DNA of 64,000 nucleotides, taken from positions 496,001 to 560,000 of the forward strand of contig CAYULW010000001.1 of the NCBI GenBank assembly GCA_964445815.1, read 5' to 3'. Below the pieces are notes generated by a model that saw nothing but the letters and a program-made list of their open reading frames with translations, ran no database searches and was not told the DNA's origin. Position numbers and translations under genes: made by a program. How positions within the stretch are numbered: the first letter of the stretch is position 1; each line of letters starts with the position of its first letter. This DNA comes from CAYULW01 sp964445815 (GTDB lineage: Bacteria > Bacteroidota > Bacteroidia > Flavobacteriales_E > Vicingaceae). Shown piece by piece: positions 8,701-18,500 of the stretch.

Positions 8701-11700
8701 CAAGTCACTTTATGCTCAAACCGTTCAAGCCATTAAGGACGATCTTGGTTTAACTGAAAAGGAATTTTTGAGATTATATTCCTTGTATCAAAAAAATACC
8801 TTGGCTCGCGGTACGAGCATTCAATCCGGGCTAAGTGATGAAGAATGGAATGACTTGATCAATATTCTGATGATTTCAGTAAAGAACAGATTTATTCAAG
8901 ATTGGATAGAGGAGGAAACAGCTTTAGGTTTAAGTATCACTTCAGATCATTTCTGGAGAGCTCTGTCGCGACCTTTAATGGTTGAGCAATCACCTTTGAT
9001 TAATTCTTCAGGTCAATATGATTTGGGAGACAGCAAGCCTTTGGTAGATCCACAACTGATCAATGCATCCAGTTTGCCGGACATAGTGATTGGAAGTGCG
9101 GCTAAAACCCTCTACGAAGATCGAACGACTGAGTTGGATCAGTCCCTAAAAACACTGCGTTCAACAAGAGAAGCTGAAGCTACTTCCAATGAGGGTTTTG
9201 ATGAACTGATGATCCATGTCTTTGGTTCCACTTTGGGAGCAAGCACAGAGATTGACGATACCGCAGCAGATTTAGCTGATCAAGACGAAACCATAAGTTT
9301 TGCTGCTCAGCAAAAGGTAATAAACAGTTATAAAATGCGGCTAGAAGATTTTTCTTTCTTGATAGGCCTGAAAGCAAAGGCAGCCAAAAATCTGGTCGCC
9401 GAGCAGCCGAGTGCTGAAGAATGGACCAGTTTGTATAACCTGTTACTAAGTCCTTATAAGATCATCAATCTTTATGGGACTTGGAAAAGCCATGAACAAA
9501 GCAATTATTTTGTAGTGAATGGCAGTGTGACTGACAACTTAACTTGGAAGTTACACAAAGTGGGCATGCCGAAATGGAGAGCCACTGAAGAACGTCGAAG
9601 AGCCTTTGAAAAAGAGTTGGAGATCAAATCCAAGCCGGTCATTATTGATCCTTATGTGATTGAGCCGGTAAACATTAAAGGGCTAACGGCTGCAAATTTA
9701 GATACCCACCCGATTTATCAGGTATGGAAAACAAGAAGAGAGGAGTTGGATGCCTATAGAGACTTAACCATTAGTTCTTTAGATGGAACCAGTGATTTTC
9801 AAATCATGAATTCTAGAATAAGCACACACCTTGGAGTTTCCATTTCGTATACAGGAACACCCGGAAACTGGGAAAAGCAGACAGATGATTTGGCGGATAT
9901 TCAAGATTTGCAAAATGCCGGAGAAAGTATTGCTGATCGCTTGGATAGAATTGGTTTAACGAGAGATGGATTTAAGCGTTTGATGGAATTAAGAGACTTA
10001 GTTATGCCTGCCGATCCTCCTGCTTTAACAGAACAGGAGAAGGAAGATGTTGCCAACATTTTGGTCAATGGGTACAAACCTTATAAATTTTCTGAATGGC
10101 ATGAAGATGAAGAAGACTTGGCCATCGACTTGTCTCCCATCGACGCGAATGCACCATTTGCTTTGAGTCCTGAGTACTTTCAGGAAGAACCACTTCCGGC
10201 CTTTTCTTTTCCACCGGAACCTCCAGTAGAGAAAGAAGAATTTCAATTCGATGCCAGAGCCTTTAAAACCTGGATGCGCAAACTTGAAAAGCGCCAAAGG
10301 CAATGGCAAGCAGTTGAAGAGGACTTGAAAGAAGTAGTGAAAAATGCGGAAAAATTGGTCTTGATCGATGTGAGAAATGCCATTATCCAGCACCTGATCA
10401 ATGCCTCTCCGACCATAGGCATGCCGGAGGTGGATGTACCTGCTGAGGGGAGCAATCCGGCAACAACAAGAAAGATGACCCTGGATGAAGCTCAAGAATG
10501 GATTTCAAGACATTTATTGATCGATGCCAAGATGAATTGTTGCTCACCAACCACTCGGGCAACACAGGCCATTGAAGCATTACAGGTCTTATTATGGGGC
10601 ATGAACAATGAGTTGATTTTAGACGAGATCAACAGCAGAACAGGTTATGACCTCAATTTAAATGCTGAAGATTTTGAAGCCGAATGGAAATGGATCGGTT
10701 CCTATGCCACATGGCGGGCGGCCATGTTTGTGCAACTCTATCCAGAGAACATATTAATGCCAGAACTTCTTCCTAATCCATCATTGCTAATGAGTGAATC
10801 TGTTACTGATCTCCGTCAGGTAAAAGATCAAGATAGTATTAAAAAAGTATATAAAAATCATTTTGATAGGTTAAGGCAATTTACAGACTTAAATGTGAAA
10901 GCAAGCTGTAGACTTATCAGTGAGGGGGATTTAATTAGTGAAAATACTCCATTTAATATCAATGATTTAGGGACTGTTATAGATGATGAGAGCACTTTTA
11001 TAATTGCACAAAGTGCTGGCTCTGATAAATATTGCTTTCAAGAGATCAAGTCATATACATCGACAAATGACATTTTAGAAAGTGATTGGGTAGGCATACC
11101 TGAAGTAGTTGGTCAAGATTTTATTGGTATTTCTAGTTATCATGATGCGTATGAGACAAGTGTATTTCTTTTTACAAGTGAGAGTATAAAAGAAGATACA
11201 CAAGTTAATTATTATCGGTATGATGTATTGCTAAAAAGATGGGGTGCTAAGGAGATATTATTGAATATTAGCGATGTAGATAATATTCAATGTTTTGTCG
11301 ATCAATCTAATAAGGCCGACGTAAAGCCCTCAATTTTAATTTGTGGAGTAAATATCGACCAAAGCTATTACATGCAGGCTTTTGTATTTGATAAAAAGAA
11401 TAAACCACGCATTTTAGAACAAGTAACTGAAACAGTAGATAATTGGAAAGATGTTGTTCAAAGTTATACGGAAGATAGTCGATGGGAACCGGGTAATGGC
11501 ACTATTACTTTTCATAATATAGGTGATCCTGTGGTAAAACGTCCTGTTATACCTAAGTATTTTTATTATGATCATTATGAGGATGAATACATATTGGTCG
11601 GTTATTCAAGGAAGTTTAGAGCGCATTACTACAGAACTGAGAATAGTGTTTTAGAGCCTAAGTTTGAGAAATTTGACAACAAGTGGGTTAAATGGACTCT

Positions 11701-14700
11701 ATCGGGTAAAACTTTAACTAGAAGGCCTGGAGGGATTTCTGCTCAAACCCAAAATTGGAAAGAGGAAAGAAAATATGAGATTGAGAAATTTAGTTCTACT
11801 CTAGATGATAGTGTAAACCTAATTCCAGTACTTATTGATGACAATCAAATTATCAACCTTCTTTTTGACCAAGATAATAATGGGGTTCAAGAACTAGAGG
11901 ATACATTATTCTATAATGCAACTTTTAACTTAAAAGCCTCTGGAACTAATATTGTGCCATCTTACCACTTGTATAATATTTCTGTAGATGATAAAATTTT
12001 CGTTGGACAGTCAGATACAGGAACTATGGTATTTCAGTTTGAAGCGAATAAGAATAATACATCTCACAAAATAGCTCAAGTCACGCAATTTGCTTTCAAT
12101 ATCTATTCTATATCAGCTCTAAATTTTAATAACCTTTCTTTCGGTGAAAGTCAATCACAAATTTTTGATAAAGAAGAATTAGAGCTCTGGTTTTCTGCTA
12201 ATTCTAATCAATTAACATCAGAATTAGCTAGTGAGAAAGTTATAAAGATGGTAAAAGAAATGTTTTATGATTTACCTCAATATATCTCTAATAAACTAAT
12301 TAAATTAAATGAGTTTGAGGAATCAAAAAAGTATCTATCTGCGATTTATGATTTTGAAGTAAATGATCCAATCTATTATATGCTTCTTGATCAATTAGGA
12401 GATCTGATTATTAATGATAACTGGAAAGATCAACCCCTAAATCCACATGATATAGCGGCCTCCAGATCAGGCACCTTAAAACGCTCTTTTTATTTACAAT
12501 TGGTTAACTATTTTTTGACTTATGCGAACCATGAGTTTACGCAAGATACTATAGAGAGCATTGCCAAGGCCAAGCAATTGTATTTGGAAGCTTTGGAGCT
12601 GATTCAGGAAATTAAAGGAGATGAGACGAATTGTAATGAGCAAATCAGACAGTTCAGTATTGACATTGAAAGCACAGGAGATCAATACTGGATATCTTAC
12701 TGGAAAAAGATCAAAGAGCGATTATTTGTCTTCAATGATTTGGATGAGTTACCTGTTTTACTTGAAGATATAGGCGATGCATGGGATGCCGGAGGAGACA
12801 TTGGTGGCCGGATCATGCAGATTGAAGGTTTGGTCGATGCGGCTTTTGATGCTTTGCCAGGTGCGGTTGATTTGGGTACTGAAATGAGTAACCAAAAAGC
12901 GAAAGTGCTTCAGGCCATGAATCACTTGCAGCAAAGCTCTGCAGTTCGGAAAACCACTGTGAAAAAAACAGCAGCAAATGCAAAAGCCTTTGAATCGGCT
13001 ATTTTGAGTGTAACAGGATTTAAACCGGAAACGATAGAAAGTAATAGTATTGTAATGCCTTGGTTAGAAACCAAAGGGAGTGCTATGCCGGACCAATTGG
13101 GTAGAGAAGCATTTTACGATGAATTGTATGCCTATGATCCGGTAAATCCTGATGTTGATGGAGAGCAAGGGATAAAAGCAGCTGAAGAACCGGAAATTGT
13201 CTTTAGAACATATTATCGACGGGTTAACATCTTGACCAATAATCCTACTTTTCAATTTGACGTCTGTCCCAATCCGGTCATTCGCTCTTTTGAATTGATT
13301 GCCCAGTTAAATCTATACAAGATTCGAAACTGTCTCAACATTTCCGGTATAGAAAGACCACTAGAGGCTTTTGCTGCACCGACTGATGCCACTTCTGGGG
13401 TCACTTTTACAGGTGCGAGTGGTTTGGCAATTGGCGGAACTCAGCGTATTTATCAAGCCAGTCCTTACCGTTTTGATTTTTTAATTCAGAGAACTAAAGA
13501 GCTCAACAACATTGCACAGCAAATTGAAGGCAGCTTCTTGGCGGCATTAGAAAAACTGGACGATGAAAACTATAATGTGCTTCGCGCGAAACAGGATCTG
13601 CAAACGGCGAAGTCTAACATCAAACTGCAGGAACTCAAAATTGATGAAGCAGAAAGTGGTATAGAGTTGGCGGAATTACAAACGGATCGTTCAAATCTTC
13701 AAATAGCGGAGCTAAACAAGATGATAGGTCAGGGTCTTTTGTCTTCAGAGCAAGCTCTTATTGGATTATATGATACTTTAAGGGAGGCTGAAAAATGGAA
13801 TGCAACAGGTTCTAATTTATTAAGCACTGCAAATCTTGGTTTTTCAGTAAAAAATGCCATTAACAATGCATCAAATATTTTTACCGGATTTTCTGATGTA
13901 GCTGCATTAGCAATTTTAGGTGGGTCAGGCATAGCAATGCAGTCCATTGCCCAGATGACCATGGCGAATCTCAGAAGAAATATAGGTGTTAGATCTTTAT
14001 GGGCTTCCTACGAACGTAATGTGCAAAGATGGAACTATGAAATTGCAACGGCCAAGCATGATGTAAAAATTGGCAAACAGCAAGAGCAAATTGCCAAAGA
14101 CCGTTTGGAAATCGTCAAACAGGAAAAAGTCATTGCAGAATTACAGCAAAGCCATAATGAGGCTACCATTGATTATCTGTTGAATCAACAATTTACGAAT
14201 GCGGCTCTTTACGAGTATATGGTGGGTGTGTTAGAGAAGGTATATAGCTACTTCCTGCAAGAAGCTACAGCTATGGCCAAACTCGCCAAAGCCCAATTGA
14301 CTTTCGAACGCCAGCAAAATGTGCCGGACTTCATTAAAGGCGATTACTGGGTGGTAAGCAATAATTATGGCTCCAATGCAGAAGAAGAGCAAGACTTTAA
14401 GGGAATTACCGGCAGTGCGCGCCTATTGCAGGACGTCTATCGCTTGGAGCAACATGCACAACAGACGGATCAGCGTAAACAACAATTGCGTAAGACCCTC
14501 TCTTTAGCAAGCATGAGTCCGATGGAGTTTCAGCAATTCCGTGAAACGGGAGAGTTGAACTTCTTGACCACTAATGAGCTGTTCGATCGGGATTTTCCCG
14601 GGCATTACTTGCGACTGATTAAAAAGGTAAGTACAACGGTAGTGGCCTTAGTCCCTCCGGTAGATGGCATTAAAGCGACCCTCTCAAGTGTTGGTTTATC

Positions 14701-15451
14701 CAGAGTAGTAGCCGGTGGTCCCATATATCAGACCTTAGACATCAGACGTTTACCGGAAACGGTGTCTTTAACTAGTCCGGTGAACGATACAGGTCTGCTT
14801 GAATTGGAACCGGAGAATAAAATGCTCAAACCATTTGAAGGTACGGGGGTGGAAACCTTCTGGCGCTTCCAGATGGAAAAAGCAGCCAATGCTGGCATAG
14901 ACTATAGCAGCATTGCTGATGTCTTAATTACCATAGACTATGAAGCTTTGAACAGTTTTGATTATAAAGCACAGGTAGCCCAAAAACTCAATCGGGAGAA
15001 TTCATACGAGTTCTTATTACCCATCAGCTTGAGGACCAATTTACCCGATCAGTGGTTCGATTTGGCTAATCCTGAAGATGGACAAGCCAGAACGGAGATC
15101 AGCTTTGAACTGGACGAGCGCATTCTCCCGGCCAATGTGAGCAATGCCAGCATTACCAACTTCATGCTGTATTTCTCTCAAGACAAAGAAGAGAAAGACG
15201 TGTTTACCAATGTAGACATTTCTCATACAGATGAGAATGAAGCAGTTATTGAAGCTACTGGGGTGCAAAGTAGTGATGGCAAGATCAGTTCAAAAACAGC
15301 TTCAGCCTTAAGCGAACTGGATCAAATTAAGGGCACTTGGAAATTGAGCTTAAACTCAGACGTTCAACAGAAGATCGAAAATGGTGAGTTAAATGACATT
15401 TTATTTGTCTTTACCATTGAAGGAGAAACTCCTGAGTACCATTTAAGCTAA
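5747..15451 (+). CDS. Tc toxin component A (TcA), giant pore-forming and receptor-binding subunit
   Basis: TcA subunits form a pentameric bell that binds cells and injects the TcB-TcC payload. Recognisable parts in order: a beta-sandwich resembling carboxypeptidase-regulatory domains (about 318-404), the VRP1/SpvA-like segment with CACDDCQSGVSPLAYLADL (about 577-600), a further beta insert (about 845-930), the neuraminidase-like region motif ATWRAAMFVQLYPENI (about 1653), the LYKIRNCLNISG motif (about 2515), long heptad-rich helices around 2600-2840 fitting the pore/channel, and the TcB-binding region (about 2900-3234). At 3234 aa it is much longer than Photorhabdus TcdA1 (about 2500). Residues about 1678-2238 are encoded by visibly more AT-rich DNA than the flanks. 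No signal peptide is seen. The TcB-TcC gene follows about 120 bases on. Confidence 0.9.
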   Translation: MSNWSTYQQKISPAFRNVAQAIQNHYTANDISFEIFDAKSAEDIESDLQSITADSPIYLEYARSILSYAILTPAEYGSAEGLKFSMLTRDQEHYDEIESHLSSVYTDFTVLQSEVAEDLAAQIYTAAASSDFLLELGEMLVAVKSLTIWERFKLSFSMLEDKEAEHLVNMLNDSEEANINSFRVLSQLSSSGLAAVIEAFSASNIYLNSVASGIQSRAKVIYTLHGESDPNADLWNEYYESLPAAKKSPIELLKETGSISTVYELANMEFSSLVALLSVDVFNLLAPYYLSASNSALLDFSFTYRFIGRLMNDETEPQPLYDWKVSTTDENDTEFGSIGLGTTRSNANGYFEVYFNTLSELSSTYALEFEITDSDAGTVSNQTKNFDPTQPEEVVEFQLTDVEPIDSALIESTDPEIVTVSSEDENLSIPTALSTYLSTNAVNYLADIRKIGGLLPQGDLPQDQDVLDAAAILDAHANLELVKGEKDEATYIAENKQLIQAGYNSILDIAEKDRYSFVADTKTVFSTGQYGAGQLHEQAKTVKSFTSELINGGLGNGFKNIDEEEVKASLNALKSKSCACDDCQSGVSPLAYLADLTNYALRVVKNNDTDISLTDLQDLFLHPFDKLPADCSSVKKHICQVRASIEVLWTFIQKQTASNTHSSSQLTTAADLKALRLKTYEYLLDELGTSHEELRTVIYADTVEKEKFAERLGIPVDEIENISLEYSSNEAADEITDEKLEELFGFRDTTRNFKELDGTSGKLTALDSIATPELQTIKEAKLRADFAEEDFEELPYTLLGLPIIDPDVITPNDFRKTSTSVFDLWQKRFNWLGETIESLKESTIQRATFPEERAFIVDAALSMSENDSVTLTGADQTDHIVTVVKSESLKNGQTKVYTIEALPLNLDSTDSIEYNSQTYQPGGVEVPNVSDDSINATPKDSVFKKMINAISYPKDGGDVNETPWTGIVGTDHETYFELFHSNLKTKSLYAQTVQAIKDDLGLTEKEFLRLYSLYQKNTLARGTSIQSGLSDEEWNDLINILMISVKNRFIQDWIEEETALGLSITSDHFWRALSRPLMVEQSPLINSSGQYDLGDSKPLVDPQLINASSLPDIVIGSAAKTLYEDRTTELDQSLKTLRSTREAEATSNEGFDELMIHVFGSTLGASTEIDDTAADLADQDETISFAAQQKVINSYKMRLEDFSFLIGLKAKAAKNLVAEQPSAEEWTSLYNLLLSPYKIINLYGTWKSHEQSNYFVVNGSVTDNLTWKLHKVGMPKWRATEERRRAFEKELEIKSKPVIIDPYVIEPVNIKGLTAANLDTHPIYQVWKTRREELDAYRDLTISSLDGTSDFQIMNSRISTHLGVSISYTGTPGNWEKQTDDLADIQDLQNAGESIADRLDRIGLTRDGFKRLMELRDLVMPADPPALTEQEKEDVANILVNGYKPYKFSEWHEDEEDLAIDLSPIDANAPFALSPEYFQEEPLPAFSFPPEPPVEKEEFQFDARAFKTWMRKLEKRQRQWQAVEEDLKEVVKNAEKLVLIDVRNAIIQHLINASPTIGMPEVDVPAEGSNPATTRKMTLDEAQEWISRHLLIDAKMNCCSPTTRATQAIEALQVLLWGMNNELILDEINSRTGYDLNLNAEDFEAEWKWIGSYATWRAAMFVQLYPENILMPELLPNPSLLMSESVTDLRQVKDQDSIKKVYKNHFDRLRQFTDLNVKASCRLISEGDLISENTPFNINDLGTVIDDESTFIIAQSAGSDKYCFQEIKSYTSTNDILESDWVGIPEVVGQDFIGISSYHDAYETSVFLFTSESIKEDTQVNYYRYDVLLKRWGAKEILLNISDVDNIQCFVDQSNKADVKPSILICGVNIDQSYYMQAFVFDKKNKPRILEQVTETVDNWKDVVQSYTEDSRWEPGNGTITFHNIGDPVVKRPVIPKYFYYDHYEDEYILVGYSRKFRAHYYRTENSVLEPKFEKFDNKWVKWTLSGKTLTRRPGGISAQTQNWKEERKYEIEKFSSTLDDSVNLIPVLIDDNQIINLLFDQDNNGVQELEDTLFYNATFNLKASGTNIVPSYHLYNISVDDKIFVGQSDTGTMVFQFEANKNNTSHKIAQVTQFAFNIYSISALNFNNLSFGESQSQIFDKEELELWFSANSNQLTSELASEKVIKMVKEMFYDLPQYISNKLIKLNEFEESKKYLSAIYDFEVNDPIYYMLLDQLGDLIINDNWKDQPLNPHDIAASRSGTLKRSFYLQLVNYFLTYANHEFTQDTIESIAKAKQLYLEALELIQEIKGDETNCNEQIRQFSIDIESTGDQYWISYWKKIKERLFVFNDLDELPVLLEDIGDAWDAGGDIGGRIMQIEGLVDAAFDALPGAVDLGTEMSNQKAKVLQAMNHLQQSSAVRKTTVKKTAANAKAFESAILSVTGFKPETIESNSIVMPWLETKGSAMPDQLGREAFYDELYAYDPVNPDVDGEQGIKAAEEPEIVFRTYYRRVNILTNNPTFQFDVCPNPVIRSFELIAQLNLYKIRNCLNISGIERPLEAFAAPTDATSGVTFTGASGLAIGGTQRIYQASPYRFDFLIQRTKELNNIAQQIEGSFLAALEKLDDENYNVLRAKQDLQTAKSNIKLQELKIDEAESGIELAELQTDRSNLQIAELNKMIGQGLLSSEQALIGLYDTLREAEKWNATGSNLLSTANLGFSVKNAINNASNIFTGFSDVAALAILGGSGIAMQSIAQMTMANLRRNIGVRSLWASYERNVQRWNYEIATAKHDVKIGKQQEQIAKDRLEIVKQEKVIAELQQSHNEATIDYLLNQQFTNAALYEYMVGVLEKVYSYFLQEATAMAKLAKAQLTFERQQNVPDFIKGDYWVVSNNYGSNAEEEQDFKGITGSARLLQDVYRLEQHAQQTDQRKQQLRKTLSLASMSPMEFQQFRETGELNFLTTNELFDRDFPGHYLRLIKKVSTTVVALVPPVDGIKATLSSVGLSRVVAGGPIYQTLDIRRLPETVSLTSPVNDTGLLELEPENKMLKPFEGTGVETFWRFQMEKAANAGIDYSSIADVLITIDYEALNSFDYKAQVAQKLNRENSYEFLLPISLRTNLPDQWFDLANPEDGQARTEISFELDERILPANVSNASITNFMLYFSQDKEEKDVFTNVDISHTDENEAVIEATGVQSSDGKISSKTASALSELDQIKGTWKLSLNSDVQQKIENGELNDILFVFTIEGETPEYHLS

Positions 15452-15467
15452 AGCAAAACAGAGCAAA

Positions 15468-15527
15468 GAATAACGGATGCCGCATGACATGGATGCGGTG
15501 CACAACCGAACCAGGCATTCGTTATTC
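15468..15527 (+). other. Long hairpin between the tcA and tcBC genes
   Basis: GAATAACGGATGCC (15468-15481) pairs with GGCATTCGTTATTC (15514-15527): 14 bp with one G-T pair. A smaller hairpin, GCAT (15482-15485) with ATGC (15493-15496), sits inside. No T-run follows, so it is not an ordinary terminator. It could be an mRNA processing or stabilising element, an attenuator, or a small inserted palindromic element. Confidence 0.6.
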
Positions 15528-15575
15528 ACCACTCTGTGAATGAATAAGATACATGAACAACCAAAAACAAAAAAA

Positions 15576-18500
15576 ATGAGTAATAAATCAGGTACAGGAG
15601 ATAATGTGATTGCACTGCCAAAAGGCGGTGGAGCACAGCAAGGTCTGGGCGAAACATTTAGCCCTGACCTTTTTACCGGAACGGGCAATTTTTCAGTTCC
15701 CATTGCCGTTCCCGCCGGTCGAAACGGATTCCAACCAAACCTTTCGCTAGGCTATTCCACAGGAAATGGAAACAGTCCCTTTGGCATGGGCTGGGGCCTT
15801 AGTGTCCCGGGCATCCAAAGAAAGACAAACAAAGGCATTCCGACTTATAACGATACGTCGGATACCTTTGTGCTTTCAGGAGCTGAAGATCTGGTCTTGG
15901 TAGAAGAGATACCAAATAATGACGGTAGTGTTACTCTGCGCTACCAACCCAGAACAGAGGGCTTATTTGCCAAAATTTTGCATCACCAATACGAGGATGG
16001 TAGAGACTATTGGGAAGTCAAATCCAAAGATGGATTGACATCTTTCTATGGATCGGAGACTGAGGCACCCCAAGTGTCCGAACCCTATACCTTATCCGAC
16101 CCTTCCGATAGAGACCACATCTTTGCATGGAAGCTGTCAAAGACCGAAGATCCCTTAGGAAACACCATTCTTTATCATTATCAGAAAGTGGCCATGCAAA
16201 ACGATGAACACGATGCCGTTCAATTGTATTTGGCACAGATCGAGTACATGAATTATGAAGATGAGGGTACCAAATATTTATGTAGTGTACAGCTCAATTA
16301 CGAAGACCGTCCTGATCCTTTTTCAGAAGGTCGGGCTGGTTTTGAAGTGCGCAGTACTTTGCGATGCACAACCATAGAGACCTTTACCCACCCCAAAGAT
16401 GCAGACTTGCCGGATGGTTATACGGCAGATCCTGCTGGCAATTCTATTTTGGTGAAACGCTACGATCTGGTCTATCAAGATGAGCTAAATGCAGCACCTT
16501 TGAATGGGGCTTCCATGTTAGCGGAATTGCAAGCGAGCGGCTATGATGCCAATACCGATGAATGGGAAAGCATGCCCCCTTTGCATTTCGGCTATACTGA
16601 ATTTGAACCTCAAAGCCGTGATTTTTTTCCTTTAAAAGGGCGAAACCTGCCAAGTGCTGCTTTATCTCAGCCCGAACTGGAAATGGCTGATTTGGATGGC
16701 AATGGCTTGCCGGACTTTGTCTGGCTCGACGGCCAATCGGCTTTGTATTGGAAAAACTTAGGCAATGGTGCTTTTGCTCGACCACGTCCAATGAAACAAG
16801 CCCCTCAATTGAGTTTGGCCGACCCTGAAGTGCAATTGATGGATGCCGATGGCGATGGCCGCATCGATTTGGTGGTGGCTAAAGCCGGAATGAACGGCTA
16901 TTTCCCTTTGAACCATAACGGCCAATGGGACAGCCAAGGCATGAAGCGCTACAAAACGGCTCCATCGTTTAGCTTTGCCGATCCCGAAGTCAAATTACTT
17001 GACCTAAGTGGAGACGGCATTACCGATGTTTTGCGAGGTGGCAGTCGCTTCGAGCAATATTATCAGCTCTCTAAAATAAGTGATGGCCACACTGAGCGAA
17101 GTCGAAGTGTGAAGGCCGAAGGCTGGGGGCAATTGAAAGTGACCCACAGGTCACAATTGGAAAGCTTTCCCAATGTGAACTTTTCCAATCCTAAGGTGAA
17201 GTTGGCTGATATGAATGGCGATGGCCTGCAAGATATTGTCTATGTTCAAAACGGCAGCATCTGGTATTGGCCCAATCTGGGACATGGCAAATGGGGCAAG
17301 CGTCGCATCATGAAAAAGCTTAGTTCGGCCACCGAGTTTCTGTCTTCTGGCGGAAGTGCCGAAGTTAAGACAACAAATGCCTTCATGTTTCCGCAGAATT
17401 GGGATCCCAAGCAGGTTATTTTAGGCGATGTGGTAGGCAATGGCACCGCAGATCTGCTCTACGTTGAAAATGGTACGGTTCATCTCTGGATCAATCAAAG
17501 TGGAAACAAGTGGAGTGAGAAAATCAGCATCAAAGGCACACCTTCGGTGGTCAATACCGATGCCATCAGATTAGTTGATATACTCGGCACTGGAGTAGCC
17601 GGATTGCTGTACACTTACAATGCCGGAGAAGGTGGCTTGAGTAATCAACAACACTATTTCCTTGACTTCACCGCAGGCACCAAACCCTATGTCATGAATA
17701 GCATGAACAACAACATGGGGGCCATCACTAAAGTGACCTACGAAAGCTCCGTAAAAAGCTGGATAAGAGACAATGTAAAGACGGGCTTCGAGTTTTCGCC
17801 AAATGGCGAAAGTATCGAGAAGCCCGATTTCAGACCTTGGAAAACCACTCTGCCCTTTCCGGTACAAGTGGTGGCGAAAACCGAAGTCATTGATGAGATA
17901 TCTAAAGGAAAACTGGTGACCGAATACCAGTATTCGCATGGCTATTGGGATGGTTACGAACGAGAATTCAGAGGGTTTGCCCGTGTAGAGCAAAAAGACA
18001 CGGAAACTTTTGAGCGTTACAACGATGCGACCGATAACCGTTTTCTAGATGTCAACCTGGTACACTATTCACCCCCCACCAAATCTGTGAATTGGTTTCA
18101 TTTGGGTGGTATTAATAATCCTGATCCTAAAGATCGGCAGCACTTTTTCGAATTGGACCTTTCGACGGAATACTGGGCCAATGATCCTTCCATCTTAACA
18201 CGTTCTGCAGCGACACAAAACCTTCTAGCTAGTCTGGAGGCACACGATCGTCGGGATGCTTATAGAGCTTGGCGCGGTTCACAACTCAGAACAGAATTGT
18301 ATGCCGCTGATGCCAATGGCAGCTTCAGTTCAGCCTTGGCCAAAATCCCCTTTACTGTAAGCGAAAACCAATATGGCATTCGCTTAGAAATAGAGAGTGG
18401 GTCTTTTGGCTCACAAAATAATGTCACTTCGAGCGAAGTCGAGAAGGACATGGAAGTGCACCAAAAAGCTGTGTTTTTCTCTTTCTCCGAAGCCTCCCGA

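Noticed and set aside
10025..10495. Long minus-strand ORF inside the TcA gene
   Set aside because: Shadow of the well-supported plus-strand gene; its translation has no domain pattern.
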